This document shows positions 9,860 to 19,379 of a stretch of DNA of 64,000 nucleotides, one piece after another; position 1 is the stretch's first letter, and every line of letters starts with the position of its first letter. The DNA is from Rhodeus uyekii (Eukaryota > Chordata > Actinopteri > Cypriniformes > Acheilognathidae): NCBI GenBank assembly GCA_037043235.1, contig JAWRVZ010000094.1, positions 2,429,001-2,493,000 of the forward strand, written 5' to 3'. Both the position numbers and the translations under genes were made by a program. The notes beneath the pieces are model-generated. The model was given only the letters and a program-made list of their open reading frames with translations, was not told the DNA's origin and did no database searches.

Positions 9860-10960
9860 CTACGAGAGGACCCGTGTTCCCGGAGCGGAGTTGAAGTCAA
9901 GCTGGTAAAACCTCAGAAAAGTATGCGGGGAAGACCACCCCGCCGCATCACAAACATCAGATAACGACACACCAGATATAAGGGCCTTAGAGGCAGCCAC
10001 GCTCCTAGTAGAGTGGGCCCGGACCCTCAGAGGCGAGGAGGATCCGGCCGACTCGTAAGCCAGGGTGATAGCCTCAACTATCCACCTGCTTAAAGTAGAT
10101 TTGGATGCAGGGGCCCCCTTGGGGGTCCCAAAGCAAACAAACAACTGGTCAGACTTACGCCAAGGGGCAGACCTATGGACATAAGTGTCCAGTGCTCGCA
10201 CTGGACAGACCTTGTTTTTAAATTCCTGGTCCTGGTCACCGAAGGGGGGAGGGCAGAAGGCCTGCAGTACTATAGACCTGGCCACATGAGTGGGCACTTT
10301 GGGCACATAGCCTGGCCTGGGATGGAGGAAGGCTTTCACCATCCCAGGCGCAAACTCAAGGCAAGAGGGAGCTACAGAAAGCGCCTGTAGATCCCCAATT
10401 CTCTTTAGCGATGTTATAGCTAACAAGAATAAGGTTTTTAAAGTGAGGAACTTTAGTGGAACCTCATCCAACGGTTCAAAGGGTGCCTGGGACAACCCCT
10501 GGAGTACCAGGGATAAGTCCAAGGCAGGAACCTTGGTCTGGACTGCAGGCCTCAGCCTAATGGTACCACGGAGGAAGCGTGTGATGAGGGGGTCCCGGCC
10601 AATGGACACGCCACCCAGAGGTACGTGGTAAGCCGCAATGGCAGCCACGTAAACCTTCAGGGTGGACGGGGACAACCCTGCAGCGAATCTATCTTGCAGG
10701 AACTCTAGCACTTTGCCAATGTGACAGGTAACTGGGTTCACCTGCTTCTCGCTACACCAAGAAGTGAAAAGTCTCCACTTCAGGGCGTACAGCTTCCTCG
10801 TGGAGGGAGCTCTGGAGTGGAGGATGGTCTCAACAACCTCGGTCGAGAGACCAGAATCTATGAGCTGGGCCCCCTCAGAGGCCAAGCCCACAGTTTCCAA
10901 AGTTCTGGGCAGGGGTGAAGAATCGAGCCCGCTGCCTGAGACAGGAGGTCCACTCGAACT
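9860..10960 (-). CDS. DIRS tyrosine recombinase
   Basis: This recombinase replaces the DDE integrase of other retroelements and inserts the circular cDNA. It is the C-terminal part of a 971-codon open frame (9860-12775); only the last ~350 codons look like the protein. An N-terminal core-binding-like region (APSTRKLYALKWRLFTSWC) is followed by the catalytic domain. Numbered on the long frame, the conserved residues are visible as R~792 (TSLKRIGDL), H~921 and R~924 (AHSTRS), and nucleophile Y~957 (FLRFYQ), giving a complete R-H-R-Y set. The frame overlaps the end of the RT/RNase H gene, and the true start is unclear; expression by frameshift, reinitiation or splicing is possible. No internal stop was seen, so the enzyme may be intact. 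Confidence 0.88.
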   Translation of the reverse strand, partial: SSSGPPVSGSGLDSSPLPRTLETVGLASEGAQLIDSGLSTEVVETILHSRAPSTRKLYALKWRLFTSWCSEKQVNPVTCHIGKVLEFLQDRFAAGLSPSTLKVYVAAIAAYHVPLGGVSIGRDPLITRFLRGTIRLRPAVQTKVPALDLSLVLQGLSQAPFEPLDEVPLKFLTLKTLFLLAITSLKRIGDLQALSVAPSCLEFAPGMVKAFLHPRPGYVPKVPTHVARSIVLQAFCPPPFGDQDQEFKNKVCPVRALDTYVHRSAPWRKSDQLFVCFGTPKGAPASKSTLSRWIVEAITLAYESAGSSSPLRVRAHSTRSVAASKALISGVSLSDVCDAAGWSSPHTFLRFYQLDFNSAPGTRVLS

Positions 10961-12876
10961 GGGATCTCCCAGGGGACCCCGTCCAGCAGGGAAACAAGAT
11001 CCGCAAACCACACTCTGCCCGGCCAACGCGGAGCAACCAGTGTGAGACGGACCTTGTCCCGGCGAACTCTCTCCAGAACTCCCGGGAGCAGAGCAATCGG
11101 CGGAAATGCGTACAGACATAGCCTCGGCCATGTCTGGACCATGGCATCCAGCCCGAGTGGGGCTGGATGCAGGAGTGAATACCACAGAGGGCAATGCGTT
11201 GATTCTTCGGACGCGAACAGATCTACTTGTGCCCGGCCGAATCTGAACCAAATCTGCTCCACCACCTCTGGGTGGAGCCTCCAATCCCCGGGCCTCGGCC
11301 CCTGTCTCGACAGGACGTCTGCTCCCACATTCTGGGTCCCAGGGATGTGAACTGCCCGTAGATGGAGCAGTCTCCCTTGGGACCAGAGGAGGATCTGCCG
11401 CGCCAGTTTGTATAGTGGTCGCGAACGTAGACCCCCCTGACGATTTATATAGGAGACCACAGTGGTGCTGTCGGTCTGAACAACCACATAATGGCCCCTG
11501 AGGTCTGGGAGGAACGCTTGAAGCGCCCTCCAAACAGCCATCATCTCCAGCAGGTTTATGTGCCAGGACAACTGGTGTTTGTGCCACAGACCCTGGGCAG
11601 AGCGATCCCTCAGGACCGCTCCCCAACCTGTGAGGGAAGCATCCGTCGATAGCATGACGCGTCGACAAGGAGCTCCCAACGCAGGTCCTTGAGACAGAAA
11701 CCAGGGTTTCTTCCACATATCCAAGGCACGTAGGTATCGCCGCGTGACCTTGATAGTGCGGAAAGGGTTGCCCCTCGGGAAAAACCCTCTGGTTCTGAGC
11801 CACCACTGTAATGGCCTCATGTGTAGCAGCCCGAACGGGATGACGCTGGAAGCTGCTGCCATGAGGCCCAGCACTCGCTGAAAGTGTTTTACAGTGATGG
11901 ACTGGCCTATTTTGACTTTCTTCACGGTTGACAGAATCGAATCGATGCGGGCGGGGGATAGCCGCGCCGTCATCGAAACCGAGTCCCATATCACACCTAG
12001 GAAGGTGGTTCTCTGAAGAGGAGAAAGCACACTCTTCTTTGCGTTCAACCTCAACCCCAGCACTCTCATGTGTGCGAGAACAACATCTCGATGCTGAACC
12101 GCTAACTGCGGCGACTGGGCAAGAATCAGCCAGTCGTCGATGTAATTCAAAACTCTTATGCCTTGGAGGCGCAACGGGGTTAGCGCTGCGTCCATGCATT
12201 TCGTGAAAGTGCGGGGTGATAAAGCCAGGCCGAATGGAAGTACTTGATATTGGTACGCCTTCCCCCCAAAGGCGAACCTGAGGTACTTCCTGTGCTGTGG
12301 AAGGATGGAAATATGAAAATATGCATCCTTCAGATCGATAGTGACGAACCAGTCCTCGGACCTGATCTGTGCCACTATTTGTTTCAAAGTCAGCATCTTG
12401 AATTTTAGCTTCATGACCGAGCAATTCAGAAGGCGCAAATCCAGGATGGGCCGCAGTCCTCCATCCTTCTTTGGAACGAGGAAGTAGCGGCTGTAAAAGC
12501 CTGACTCCCTGTTTGAGAGGGGTACATGTTCTATGGCCCCTTTCCTCAGTAGAGAATCTACCTCCTGCTCCATTACCAGAGCCTGCTCGGGGTCCACCAC
12601 CGTGGGTAGAACCCCATTGAACCTGGGCGGGCGAGACCCAAACTGGATCGAATACCCTTTCTTTATAATTCGCAGGACCCACTGAGAAACCTCTGGAAGA
12701 CATGTCCATGCCGGCAGAAATTCTACTAGGGGAACCAGCCTCTCGAGGCTGGCCTCTGGTGTCTGTGTAGCACACCCGCCAGGGCCCGGTTTTCTGGGGA
12801 ACACCTGGAGTGAATGCTCTAGGACCCTCCTTGGAGGGGGCGACCTCCTCAGTGCAACCGGTGTAACGGGCGGCAA
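10858..12876 (-). CDS. DIRS reverse transcriptase / RNase H
   Basis: A 672-codon open frame. The RT palm is clear: YFLVPKKDGGLRPILDLR (about 131-148), TIDLKDAYFHI (179-189, first catalytic aspartate), LPFGLALSP (213-221) and YIDD (245-248, catalytic aspartates). An RNase H domain follows with D412 (STDAS), E444 (LLEMMA), D469 (QTDST) and D520 (GADVLSR), a full acidic set. It copies element RNA into cDNA and removes the RNA template. The start ATG lies 40 bp after the gag stop. The 3' end overlaps the recombinase frame. The copy looks intact in this window, with no in-frame stop. The family assignment rests on this domain order plus the recombinase and the internal complementary region. Confidence 0.92.
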   Translation of the reverse strand: MPPVTPVALRRSPPPRRVLEHSLQVFPRKPGPGGCATQTPEASLERLVPLVEFLPAWTCLPEVSQWVLRIIKKGYSIQFGSRPPRFNGVLPTVVDPEQALVMEQEVDSLLRKGAIEHVPLSNRESGFYSRYFLVPKKDGGLRPILDLRLLNCSVMKLKFKMLTLKQIVAQIRSEDWFVTIDLKDAYFHISILPQHRKYLRFAFGGKAYQYQVLPFGLALSPRTFTKCMDAALTPLRLQGIRVLNYIDDWLILAQSPQLAVQHRDVVLAHMRVLGLRLNAKKSVLSPLQRTTFLGVIWDSVSMTARLSPARIDSILSTVKKVKIGQSITVKHFQRVLGLMAAASSVIPFGLLHMRPLQWWLRTRGFFPRGNPFRTIKVTRRYLRALDMWKKPWFLSQGPALGAPCRRVMLSTDASLTGWGAVLRDRSAQGLWHKHQLSWHINLLEMMAVWRALQAFLPDLRGHYVVVQTDSTTVVSYINRQGGLRSRPLYKLARQILLWSQGRLLHLRAVHIPGTQNVGADVLSRQGPRPGDWRLHPEVVEQIWFRFGRAQVDLFASEESTHCPLWYSLLHPAPLGLDAMVQTWPRLCLYAFPPIALLPGVLERVRRDKVRLTLVAPRWPGRVWFADLVSLLDGVPWEIPVRVDLLSQAAGSILHPCPELWKLWAWPLRGPSS

Positions 12877-12916
12877 CTGAGGAGGGTCGCCTCCAAGAGG
12901 CCCGGCGCGTCTGGCG

Positions 12917-14111
12917 TCAGGACCTCTTCGAGGTAGCCTTCTTGGCGAGGATGACGGTCCTCAGATCCGTCCTCCTGCCCGAAGGCTGAGGCTGGGAGCG
13001 CCTGCCCGACCCCCCGGTTTTCTGGGGAGGTTGGCGGGTTGAGACGCTCTGCCTTTGAGCGGCCCGCTGCACATATGAGGAGGCCTGGGGCTGTGGCTGG
13101 CTCACAGCCCCAGGCTGAGGGCGGCGAGGCAGGAGTACATTGAACGCCACCTGCTGCTTTGCCGCCTCCTGGAACTTCTCGACGACCGTTTTCACCGAAT
13201 CGCCGAAAAGCCCAGAAGGCGACAGAGGGGCGTTCAACATAAAATTTTTCTCCTTGTCCTTTAGAGACGTCAAATTTAACCACAGGTGCCTCTCCGTGGC
13301 CACACAGGCTGCCATGGAACGACCAATAGAGGCAGCCGTCTCCCTGGTGGCCCGTAGGGACAGATCTGTGGCTTTACGTAGCTCAGCCACAGCCTGTGGA
13401 CCAATGCCTCCGCCCTCATCGAGGTCCCCCAACAATTCTGCTTGGTAAGCCTGAAGCAGGGCGGTGGTGTGAAGACACGCCGCTGCCTGGCTAGCTGCAG
13501 AATATGCTCTGCCCACATGAGCTGATGTAACCCGCATAGGTTTAGTGGGCAGCACCGGGACTTTAAGCGATGACACCGAGGGCGGAGAGAGGTGGCTCGC
13601 AAGCACCTCCCACCTTCGGCATCGCGCCATAACCATACTCTCGCGCACCAACCAGAGTGGCATACATATTATTTTGTGGCGTAAACACTCTGGAGGTGGC
13701 TGGCCTCTTCCAGGATCTAGACACCTCAGTGTGCAGATCCGGGAAAAAAGGCAGGTCCCGGCGAGGGGGAGGGACCCGCGCTGGCAGAAATCGTTCATCC
13801 AACTTGCTTCTCTTTGGACGAACGACAGTGCTTTCCGCTGGCCACTCAATACTTAACGTGGCCACAGCGCGAGTCACCACCTCGAGCAATTCCTCATAAG
13901 CTGGGGAGGAGGTTGGCGAATCCTCACTCTCCGCGTCGACACTAGCAACGTCTAACTCCTCGGGGCTAGACAATTGCAGTGCCGGTGCTTCAGCTTGGTC
14001 GGAAGTAACCGCCCTCGAGCGTGCTTCCGAAACCATGCATGAAGCACTGGATCCACCGGGTAAGGGCTGAGATAGGGGAGCGCCCGTCTCAGACCCCGCC
14101 GTCAGGTCCAT
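12917..14111 (-). pseudogene. DIRS gag-like gene, frameshifted
   Basis: The gag-like reading starts in the frame at 14111-13563 (182 codons; acidic, Ser/Pro-rich N-terminus, then PPPRRDLPFFPDLHTEVS) and continues in a different frame, within 13849-12917. That second part contains LLQAYQAELLGDLDEGGG, VAELRKATDLSLRATRETA and LNAPLSPSGLFGDSVKTVV, then a basic, Pro/Gln/Arg-rich tail likely to bind nucleic acid. The switch between frames lies near 13,590-13,620 (after YGAMPKV). Homologous gag fragments occur elsewhere in the window at 3410-3760 and 21590-21850. The single shift suggests recent damage. The structural role (particle assembly with RNA) is inferred from position and family. Confidence 0.8.
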
Positions 14112-14135
14112 TTGCGAACCCCATGACCTAGATCG

Positions 14136-14348
14136 CCGCAGAGCCTCAGCTGCTGCGGGACCCGAGCCCTGGGGAACGCGAGCCTGGCCGGTCTCAGAAT
14201 CAAAAACCGCAGAGCCTCAGCTGCTGCGGGACCCGAGCCCTGGGGAACGCGAGCCTGGCCGGTCTCAGAATCAAAAACCGCAGAGCCTCAGCTGCTGCGG
14301 GACCCGAGCCCTGGGGAACGCGAGCCTGGCCGGTCTCAGAATCAAAAA
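14136..14348. repeat. Three 71-bp tandem repeats at the gag 5' end
   Basis: Copies at 14136-14206, 14207-14277 and 14278-14348 are essentially identical (each starts CCGCAGAGCCTCAGCTGCTG). The unit is not a multiple of three, so successive copies cannot be read in one frame. It lies just upstream of the gag ATG (14111 on the minus strand) and may affect the leader or an extended gag N-terminus. Confidence 0.95.
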
Positions 14349-14666
14349 CCGCTGAAGATCAAAAAGCACTGTGAGCGGAGCACCCGCAGCGGTAGTTGGC
14401 TGCAGTGATCACAGTCAGCACTCACGAGCGCTGACCTAGCATGCTCCGCTCACAGACACATTACACATAACAAGTGCTCATCTCCCCCCGAGAGGAAACG
14501 AGGGCAAGGAGATGCGCACTGTTTAAATGCCTGGTTCGCCATAAACATAGATATTGTATATAAATATATATGGGAGATCCCTGATTTTCAAACTAGATCT
14601 GGGTTTTTCTCTCAAAATAACCAGCACACTCAACACACTCTCACACTGTGCTTGCGAAGACAAACA
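14349..14666 (-). other. DIRS-A 5' leader
   Basis: Sequence between the right terminal repeat and the 71-bp repeats, not coding. It carries two near-inverted GAGCGGAGCA/TGCTCCGCTC words (14373-14382 and 14439-14448), which could form a hairpin in the leader RNA. It likely represents the 5' untranslated region. Confidence 0.5.
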
Positions 14667-14823
14667 AAGCTGCCGCTTCCGGGTTCCGGCGCTCTTTTAT
14701 CAACTGGTTCGTGACGTCACCGATCTGCGTCTGTCACTCACGCGCGCGCGCGCGCGCCGGAAGTTTACATATTGTGCTTCGCGCGGACATCATCCAAGGA
14801 TTCCCCAAGCGTTCGACGCAGCG
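14667..14823. repeat. DIRS-A right inverted terminal repeat with promoter-like elements
   Basis: Reverse complement of 9504-9658. Read on the minus strand, towards the genes, it carries GTGACGTCAC (a CRE-like site), then GATAAAAGAGCGCC, a TATA-like box about 20 bp downstream, before the leader. This is the expected promoter for the element. Confidence 0.88.
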
Positions 14824-14844
14824 CCAGTTCCCTTGAAAGGGAAC

Positions 14845-15096
14845 TCATCTCTTCCATGAGCACCTAACATGACACACATGCACATACCACCTTAACCACA
14901 TTTATAAACAACAACAACAACAACAACAACAAAATCTTGTCCCTCTATTCCCCAGGTTTATACTGTAATGTTCGAAACCTTTTATTGTAAGCACTCTTGC
15001 GTACTTTTGCATCTTCAGGATAAATTGCTCTCTGTTTTCCTCAAATTGTATGTCGCTTTGGATTAAAGCGTCTGCTAAATTAATAAATGTAAATGT
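14845..15096 (+). mobile_element. L2-type LINE, 3' end of the split copy
   Basis: Continues the LINE interrupted at 9456. It starts with the last codons of the ORF (a TCTCTTCCATGAGCACC stretch), then a CAA microsatellite (about 14,909-14,931), then the terminal GCTTTGGATTAAAGCGTCTGC motif and repeated AAATGTAAATG units typical of fish L2 3' tails. DIRS-C sequence resumes right after the tail. Confidence 0.82.
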
Positions 15097-16080
15097 AAAA
15101 GTGTACAGGGGTAGCCTGGGCCACTCCTGAGATATGGCATTGTGTCATAGGAAAGCTGAATGAGTGAGGGAGAGCCAGAGTGGAAAGTGGGATGTCTCTC
15201 AAGATGCGAACAGATCTACTTGGGCATGACCAAATATATCCCATATCCCACATCCATTCCCTGGGCCTCAGCCCCAGCCCCAGGATGTTTGGTGCCAGAT
15301 AGGTAACAACTGCCCTTAGTGACAACAACTTCACTTGAGACCACAGGAAGATTTCGCACACCTGTTTGTGAAGTGGGAGAGGATGCAAACCCCCTTGATG
15401 ATTTATGTAGGTGACCAACGATGTGTTGCCTGATTGAACAAGAACATGATGGCCCCTGAGATCTGGGAGGAAGTTCATCAGAGCTATAAAGACAGCCATC
15501 ACTTCCAGACAATTGATGTGTCAGGAGAGATGGTGCCCCCTCCACAGACCTTGTGCCAAGCCATAATCTCCCAATCCGGTGAGGGAGGAATCCGTTGTCA
15601 GCACTCAATGAGAAAAAGAGCTCCCACACGGGACCTTGGGAAAAGAACCAGGGTTTCTTCCACATGTCAAAGGCATCACTGCGTGGCCTTGATCATGTAA
15701 AACGGGCTGCCCCTCTGAGATAAAAACCCTGGCCTTGCGCTACCATTGCAGGGACATGTACAGCAGGCAAAAAGGTGTACTGTTGAACGCTTCTTTCACC
15801 AGACCCAATAGTCTCTGGAACTGCTTCACAATGAGTGACTGGCCTAACAATTTAAAAAAGGGGTTCTCATAAATGGAGAAAGCCTAACCCTCAACAATGT
15901 AATGTAAGCAAGAGCAACATCTTGATGTCAAACCGCTATATGAACTGATAGATAGCTAGTCCTAATGGAAGAACCTGATTTTGGTGCATCTTCCCCCAGA
16001 AGCAGACCTCAGGGGCTTCCTGGATGTATGGTCACCGCAGATCAGTTCTCGGAATTGATCTGAAACAACTGACCTAACCT
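15097..16080 (-). mobile_element. DIRS-C continued: RNase H and RT region
   Basis: The minus frame 15080-15502 preserves RNase H features (FLPDLRGHHVLVQSGNTSLV, corresponding to the DIRS-A segment with the third acidic residue, here N in place of D). 15216-15665 carries MWKKPWFFSQGP, matching the RT-RNase H connection. DNA similarity to DIRS-A extends to about 12,390 of that element, then stops at about 16,080. Many frameshifts; inactive. Confidence 0.85.
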
Positions 16081-16084
16081 TCGA

Positions 16085-16450
16085 ACCTATGCCTAGTTGC
16101 TTTGTGTGCTTTTTTGTATTGTTTTTGCACTTAACTAGTGGTGTGAAGTTGTGGACATGGCAATCTGTGGTCGTAAGCAAATATAAACCAGCGAAACTCG
16201 TTCATCACTGGAGCTTGAGTGCACATAAGTGTTGTTTACATACTTTGGTCCTGTTTATTTTTGCATCGCAGTAGTTGTTAGCAAGGAGAAATCTTTTGTT
16301 CTTGTACTGTGTAGTGACTTGTCATCTCGATCAGCCGAGTTGATTTGTGTGCTTTTTTGTATTGTTTTTGCACTTAAGTACTGGCACGAAGTTGTGGGCA
16401 TGGCTATCTGCTGTTTTCACAGAAGCAAGATATTTATTTGCCGTGTGTGC
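16085..16450. repeat. Direct repeat of about 72 bp (two copies)
   Basis: 16097-16167 and 16339-16411 share TTTGTGTGCTTTTTTGTATT, then TTTTTGCACTTAA, and a similar GAAGTTGTGG/CATGGC block, spaced 242 bp apart. The sequence between is unassigned. It may be the leader of a LINE or another inserted element in DIRS-C. Confidence 0.7.
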
Positions 16451-16929
16451 TGTCACGGAAGAATTTAGCCTCCTCGTGTGAAGACCAATGAGGGTAAAGA
16501 CGTTCGACTCTACCTGCACGACTCCAACAAGCACTAACACTCTGGTTGTCACAGACTCAGCCACGTCCCTTGCACTCGTTCCCAGTCTCCTGAATACTGA
16601 GCACCTGCACCTGGTCACAATCACAGCTTCACTATATCACTGAAACTCACACAGCACACGTTGTCTGGTCTCAGCTATGTTACGCTAAGCTACATGGACT
16701 CTCCACACTTCTTCAGCGGTACTGCCTCTTCGAGCTGCACTCTCTCCGAGTCCTACGATCACCTGCCAAGTTCCATTGTTCTCCCAGACCATCTCCGTGT
16801 TCAGTTCTCCAGATAAGCTACTATCAAGCCACCACTTTGTATCTCAGTTTACCCATAACTCTCTTTGTGTCCTGCTCTCAATAAACACCTGTTTGCTTAC
16901 CTTTTGCTTTCCGTGGTTTTGTCATGACA
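16451..16929 (+). mobile_element. Solo-LTR-like segment (479 bp)
   Basis: Runs from TGTCACGGAAG to TTTGTCATGACA, giving the usual TG...CA ends and an inverted TGTCA/TGACA. CAATAAACACC near 16,879-16,889 supplies a polyadenylation-type signal close to the 3' end. No matching second LTR or clear target duplication was seen. Confidence 0.5.
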
Positions 16930-16949
16930 CTGGTAAAACCTTTGCATGT

Positions 16950-18147
16950 TTCATTTCTTCATTACATTTCATATGCAACTTAATACTCCTGCACCACCAA
17001 CCCCGTTACAAGTCACTTTCAGGTGAAACCTCTCTTTCTCCTTCCACACTTTCCTCCGTTGTTTCATCATCTCTTACCTCACCCAAGCAATTCTCATCTT
17101 TGGATGTGAATAATGCAACAGAAACTTTATGTTCCACTCTAACATCTTGTCTAGATAATATCTGTCCACTCTCTTCCAGGCCAGTATGTGCTACTCCCTC
17201 TAACCCCTGGCTAAATGATGTTCTTCATGAACACCGCACCAAATTAAGGGCAGCTGAGAGAAAATGGCACAAATCAAAAGACACGTCTGATCTGAGTATG
17301 TATCAATCTCTGCTCTCTAGCATTTCTACTGATGTCCATACTGCTAAATCTTTGCATTTCCACAATAAGATCAACAGCGCTTCTAACACATGTACACTTT
17401 TCAAAACATTCAACTCTCTGCCCTGTCCCCCTCCACCACCACCCTCTACCTCTTTAACTTCCAATGAATTATTTATTAACAAAACAGCAACTATTAACAG
17501 ACAGTTCTCAGCTCCACATCAACAGGAACTTGGACCAACCACAGACACAACCAGAAACCTTCTCTCAAGCTTCTCTCCACTCAAGTAGATGTATCTAAAC
17601 TTCTCTTTTCCAGCAACCCAACCACCTGCCCTTTAGACCCCATCCCTCACATCTTCTACAAGCCATCTCTCCTACTCTTTTTTTTCCAGCACTCACTCAT
17701 ATCATTAACACATCTCTTCACATTGGATCCTTCCCTACCTCATTCAACAGGCCTGGGTAACCCCACTGCTAAAAAAAAACAAAAAAAACACATTAAACAT
17801 ATCACTCATTAATAATTACTGACCTGTCTCTCTCCTACCATTCATATCGAAAACTCTTGAACATGTTATTTTCAACCAGATCATCTTTTCTCTTACATAA
17901 TAACCAGTTGAACATCAACCAGTATGGCTTCAAGAAGGACCATTCAATCGAGACTGCATTACTCATTACTCATTACTGCATTACTCATCAGTCAGTTAGA
18001 AGCTCTAAGGAGAGCAAACGTTGATTCCAAATCATCAGATAGATCCTTCAGTGTTGCATGGTGGGGGAGATCTCCAAAGAATTTATACTGATCACCGGTG
18101 TTCCACAGGGACTCAGTTCTTGGACCACTTCTCTTCTTCATGTACAC
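16950..18147 (+). mobile_element. L2-type LINE fragment: linker and N-terminal RT
   Basis: The open frame up to 17588 contains the region between endonuclease and RT of L2-type proteins (TPSNPWLNDVLHEHRTKLRA, AERKWHKSKDTSDL). Shifted frames downstream give RT blocks near 17,760-17,990 (RPVSLLPF, LNINQYGFKKDHS) and near 18,100 (a TGVPQGL-like piece then VLGPLLFFMYTS). It is broken by frameshifts and truncated before the YADD motif. It is inserted within DIRS-C. Confidence 0.8.
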
Positions 18148-18215
18148 CAGTGGTCCCCAACCCCGTGTACTCGTGGACCGGTCCATGAGCGGCTGCAAGC
18201 GGCTTTGGTAGCTTT
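18148..18215 (+). mobile_element. Truncated hAT MITE end
   Basis: Begins CAGTGGTCCCCAACCCCGTG, sharing its terminal inverted repeat and the following GGACCGGTCC words with the complete MITE at 30931-31140. Only the first ~65 bp remain recognisable. Confidence 0.7.
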
Positions 18216-18249
18216 AGGTCTTAACCTATTTACAAAATTTTTGGCACAG

Positions 18250-19100
18250 TGTAAGGAACTGAAATTCCTGGTGGTATCCTGGAATTCCTGGAGCTTCTCG
18301 AATTCGCAAGAAAGCACCCACCCTTATCTCAGCCTCTGTGTGACCAACATCCAACTCCTTGAAGCTGGATGATTGCAACACTGGCACCTCCCCCTGGGTG
18401 GAAGTAACCACAGAGCATGCTTCCAACCCTGGAAGAGAGCCGCTAAATCTGAATGATGCGAGAAGAGATGAGGAAAGCCTGTCTCTAAAATGAACTACAG
18501 ATCTTGAAGCTTTCCATCAAGAAGCTGTATATTTATTGCATTATGCACTGAAGGAAGATTGGTTTTCATTTATCATATTTATTATACATGAATATATACA
18601 TGTTGAGCTGTCTGCTGACCAGAGTATTCTTATTTTTAACCTGGCAGCAGCAAAACATGCAGATCCTCAGAACTGATTAGTTGCAGATTAGTTAAAACTA
18701 ATGGGTGAGAGCTGAGACAGGATCTTATAGTTATTTATGTTTAGCACCAGTCTCAAACCCCATTAGGTCTGTTATTGTGAGTTGAAGAACGAGGTGCTTT
18801 AGAACCTTTTAAAGCTTGTTAAAGATCTAGGTCGCTGCTGAGCATCATCTCTGAATCCTTATCTTTAGCTTTGATGCTGACAACATCCACTCTTTGTTCA
18901 GAACTGGACTGTTGCAGTGCCGGTACCTTTCCCTAGGTTGAAGGAACCGCATAGCGTGCTTCCAACCTGAGACAAGTTACTAGATCAAATGTGTAAAGGT
19001 AGAGATAGAGCAGCGCCCACCTCAAACCACTCCGATAGATCTATTGAAGTCTTGAGGACCTAGATCGCCACTGAGCTGTGAGACTGTGACTGAGACTTCT
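18250..19100 (-). mobile_element. DIRS-C continued: decayed gag region, partly duplicated
   Basis: Two separate blocks (18366-18428 and 18901-18968) both match the same DIRS-A gag N-terminal DNA (13,965-14,035), ending in the shared word GTGCTTCCAACC or GCATGCTTCCAACC. 19061-19075 matches the CTAGATCGCC region next to the gag start of DIRS-A. The stretch 18500-18790 between is unassigned AT-rich sequence. Confidence 0.65.
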
Positions 19101-19379
19101 TGAAGAGCGCATAGCAGGGTGTGGAACATCTTTTTATAAAAGTACAAAGCCTACAGCCACCACCCTCGAGCACTTCGTGCTCCACTCCCAAACAGAAAAC
19201 ATACAAAACCTGTGTCTCCCCACCCATATTATTTATTTTGAAGGGAGGGATGAATGCAAGGCAGTATTTATTTATTTTTGCCATTTTCACACTTTTTTTC
19301 TTAGAATCATTGGTAGACACCCAACAATAAATAAGACAAACTATCAAACAAAGCGCTCCTGAAGACACAGAAGCTGCTA

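Larger units (their letters stand above)
9457..14844 (-). mobile_element. Near full-length DIRS retrotransposon (DIRS-A)
   Basis: A 5.4-kb element on the minus strand. Gene order 5' to 3' is gag-like (14111 to 12917), reverse transcriptase/RNase H (12876 to 10858) and tyrosine recombinase (about 10,950 to 9860). It lacks LTRs and an integrase; instead it has split inverted terminal repeats (9504-9658 and 14667-14823) and an internal complementary region (9707-9806). The trinucleotide AAC lies at both host junctions (9454-9456 and 14842-14844) without a longer target duplication, as expected for recombinase-mediated insertion of a circle. Marked GC enrichment sets it apart from its surroundings. 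It splits an L2 LINE. The gag frameshift makes this copy probably non-autonomous. Confidence 0.95.

Noticed and set aside
10175..11350. Plus-strand frames across DIRS-A (for example 10764-11045 and 11042-11350)
   Set aside because: They are antisense shadows of the RT/recombinase genes with no domain of their own.
12849..13602. Alternative minus-strand frames 12849-13283 and 13276-13602 overlapping gag
   Set aside because: Their translations lack the blocks shared with other DIRS gag copies in the window; those blocks are read in the frames already assigned to gag.
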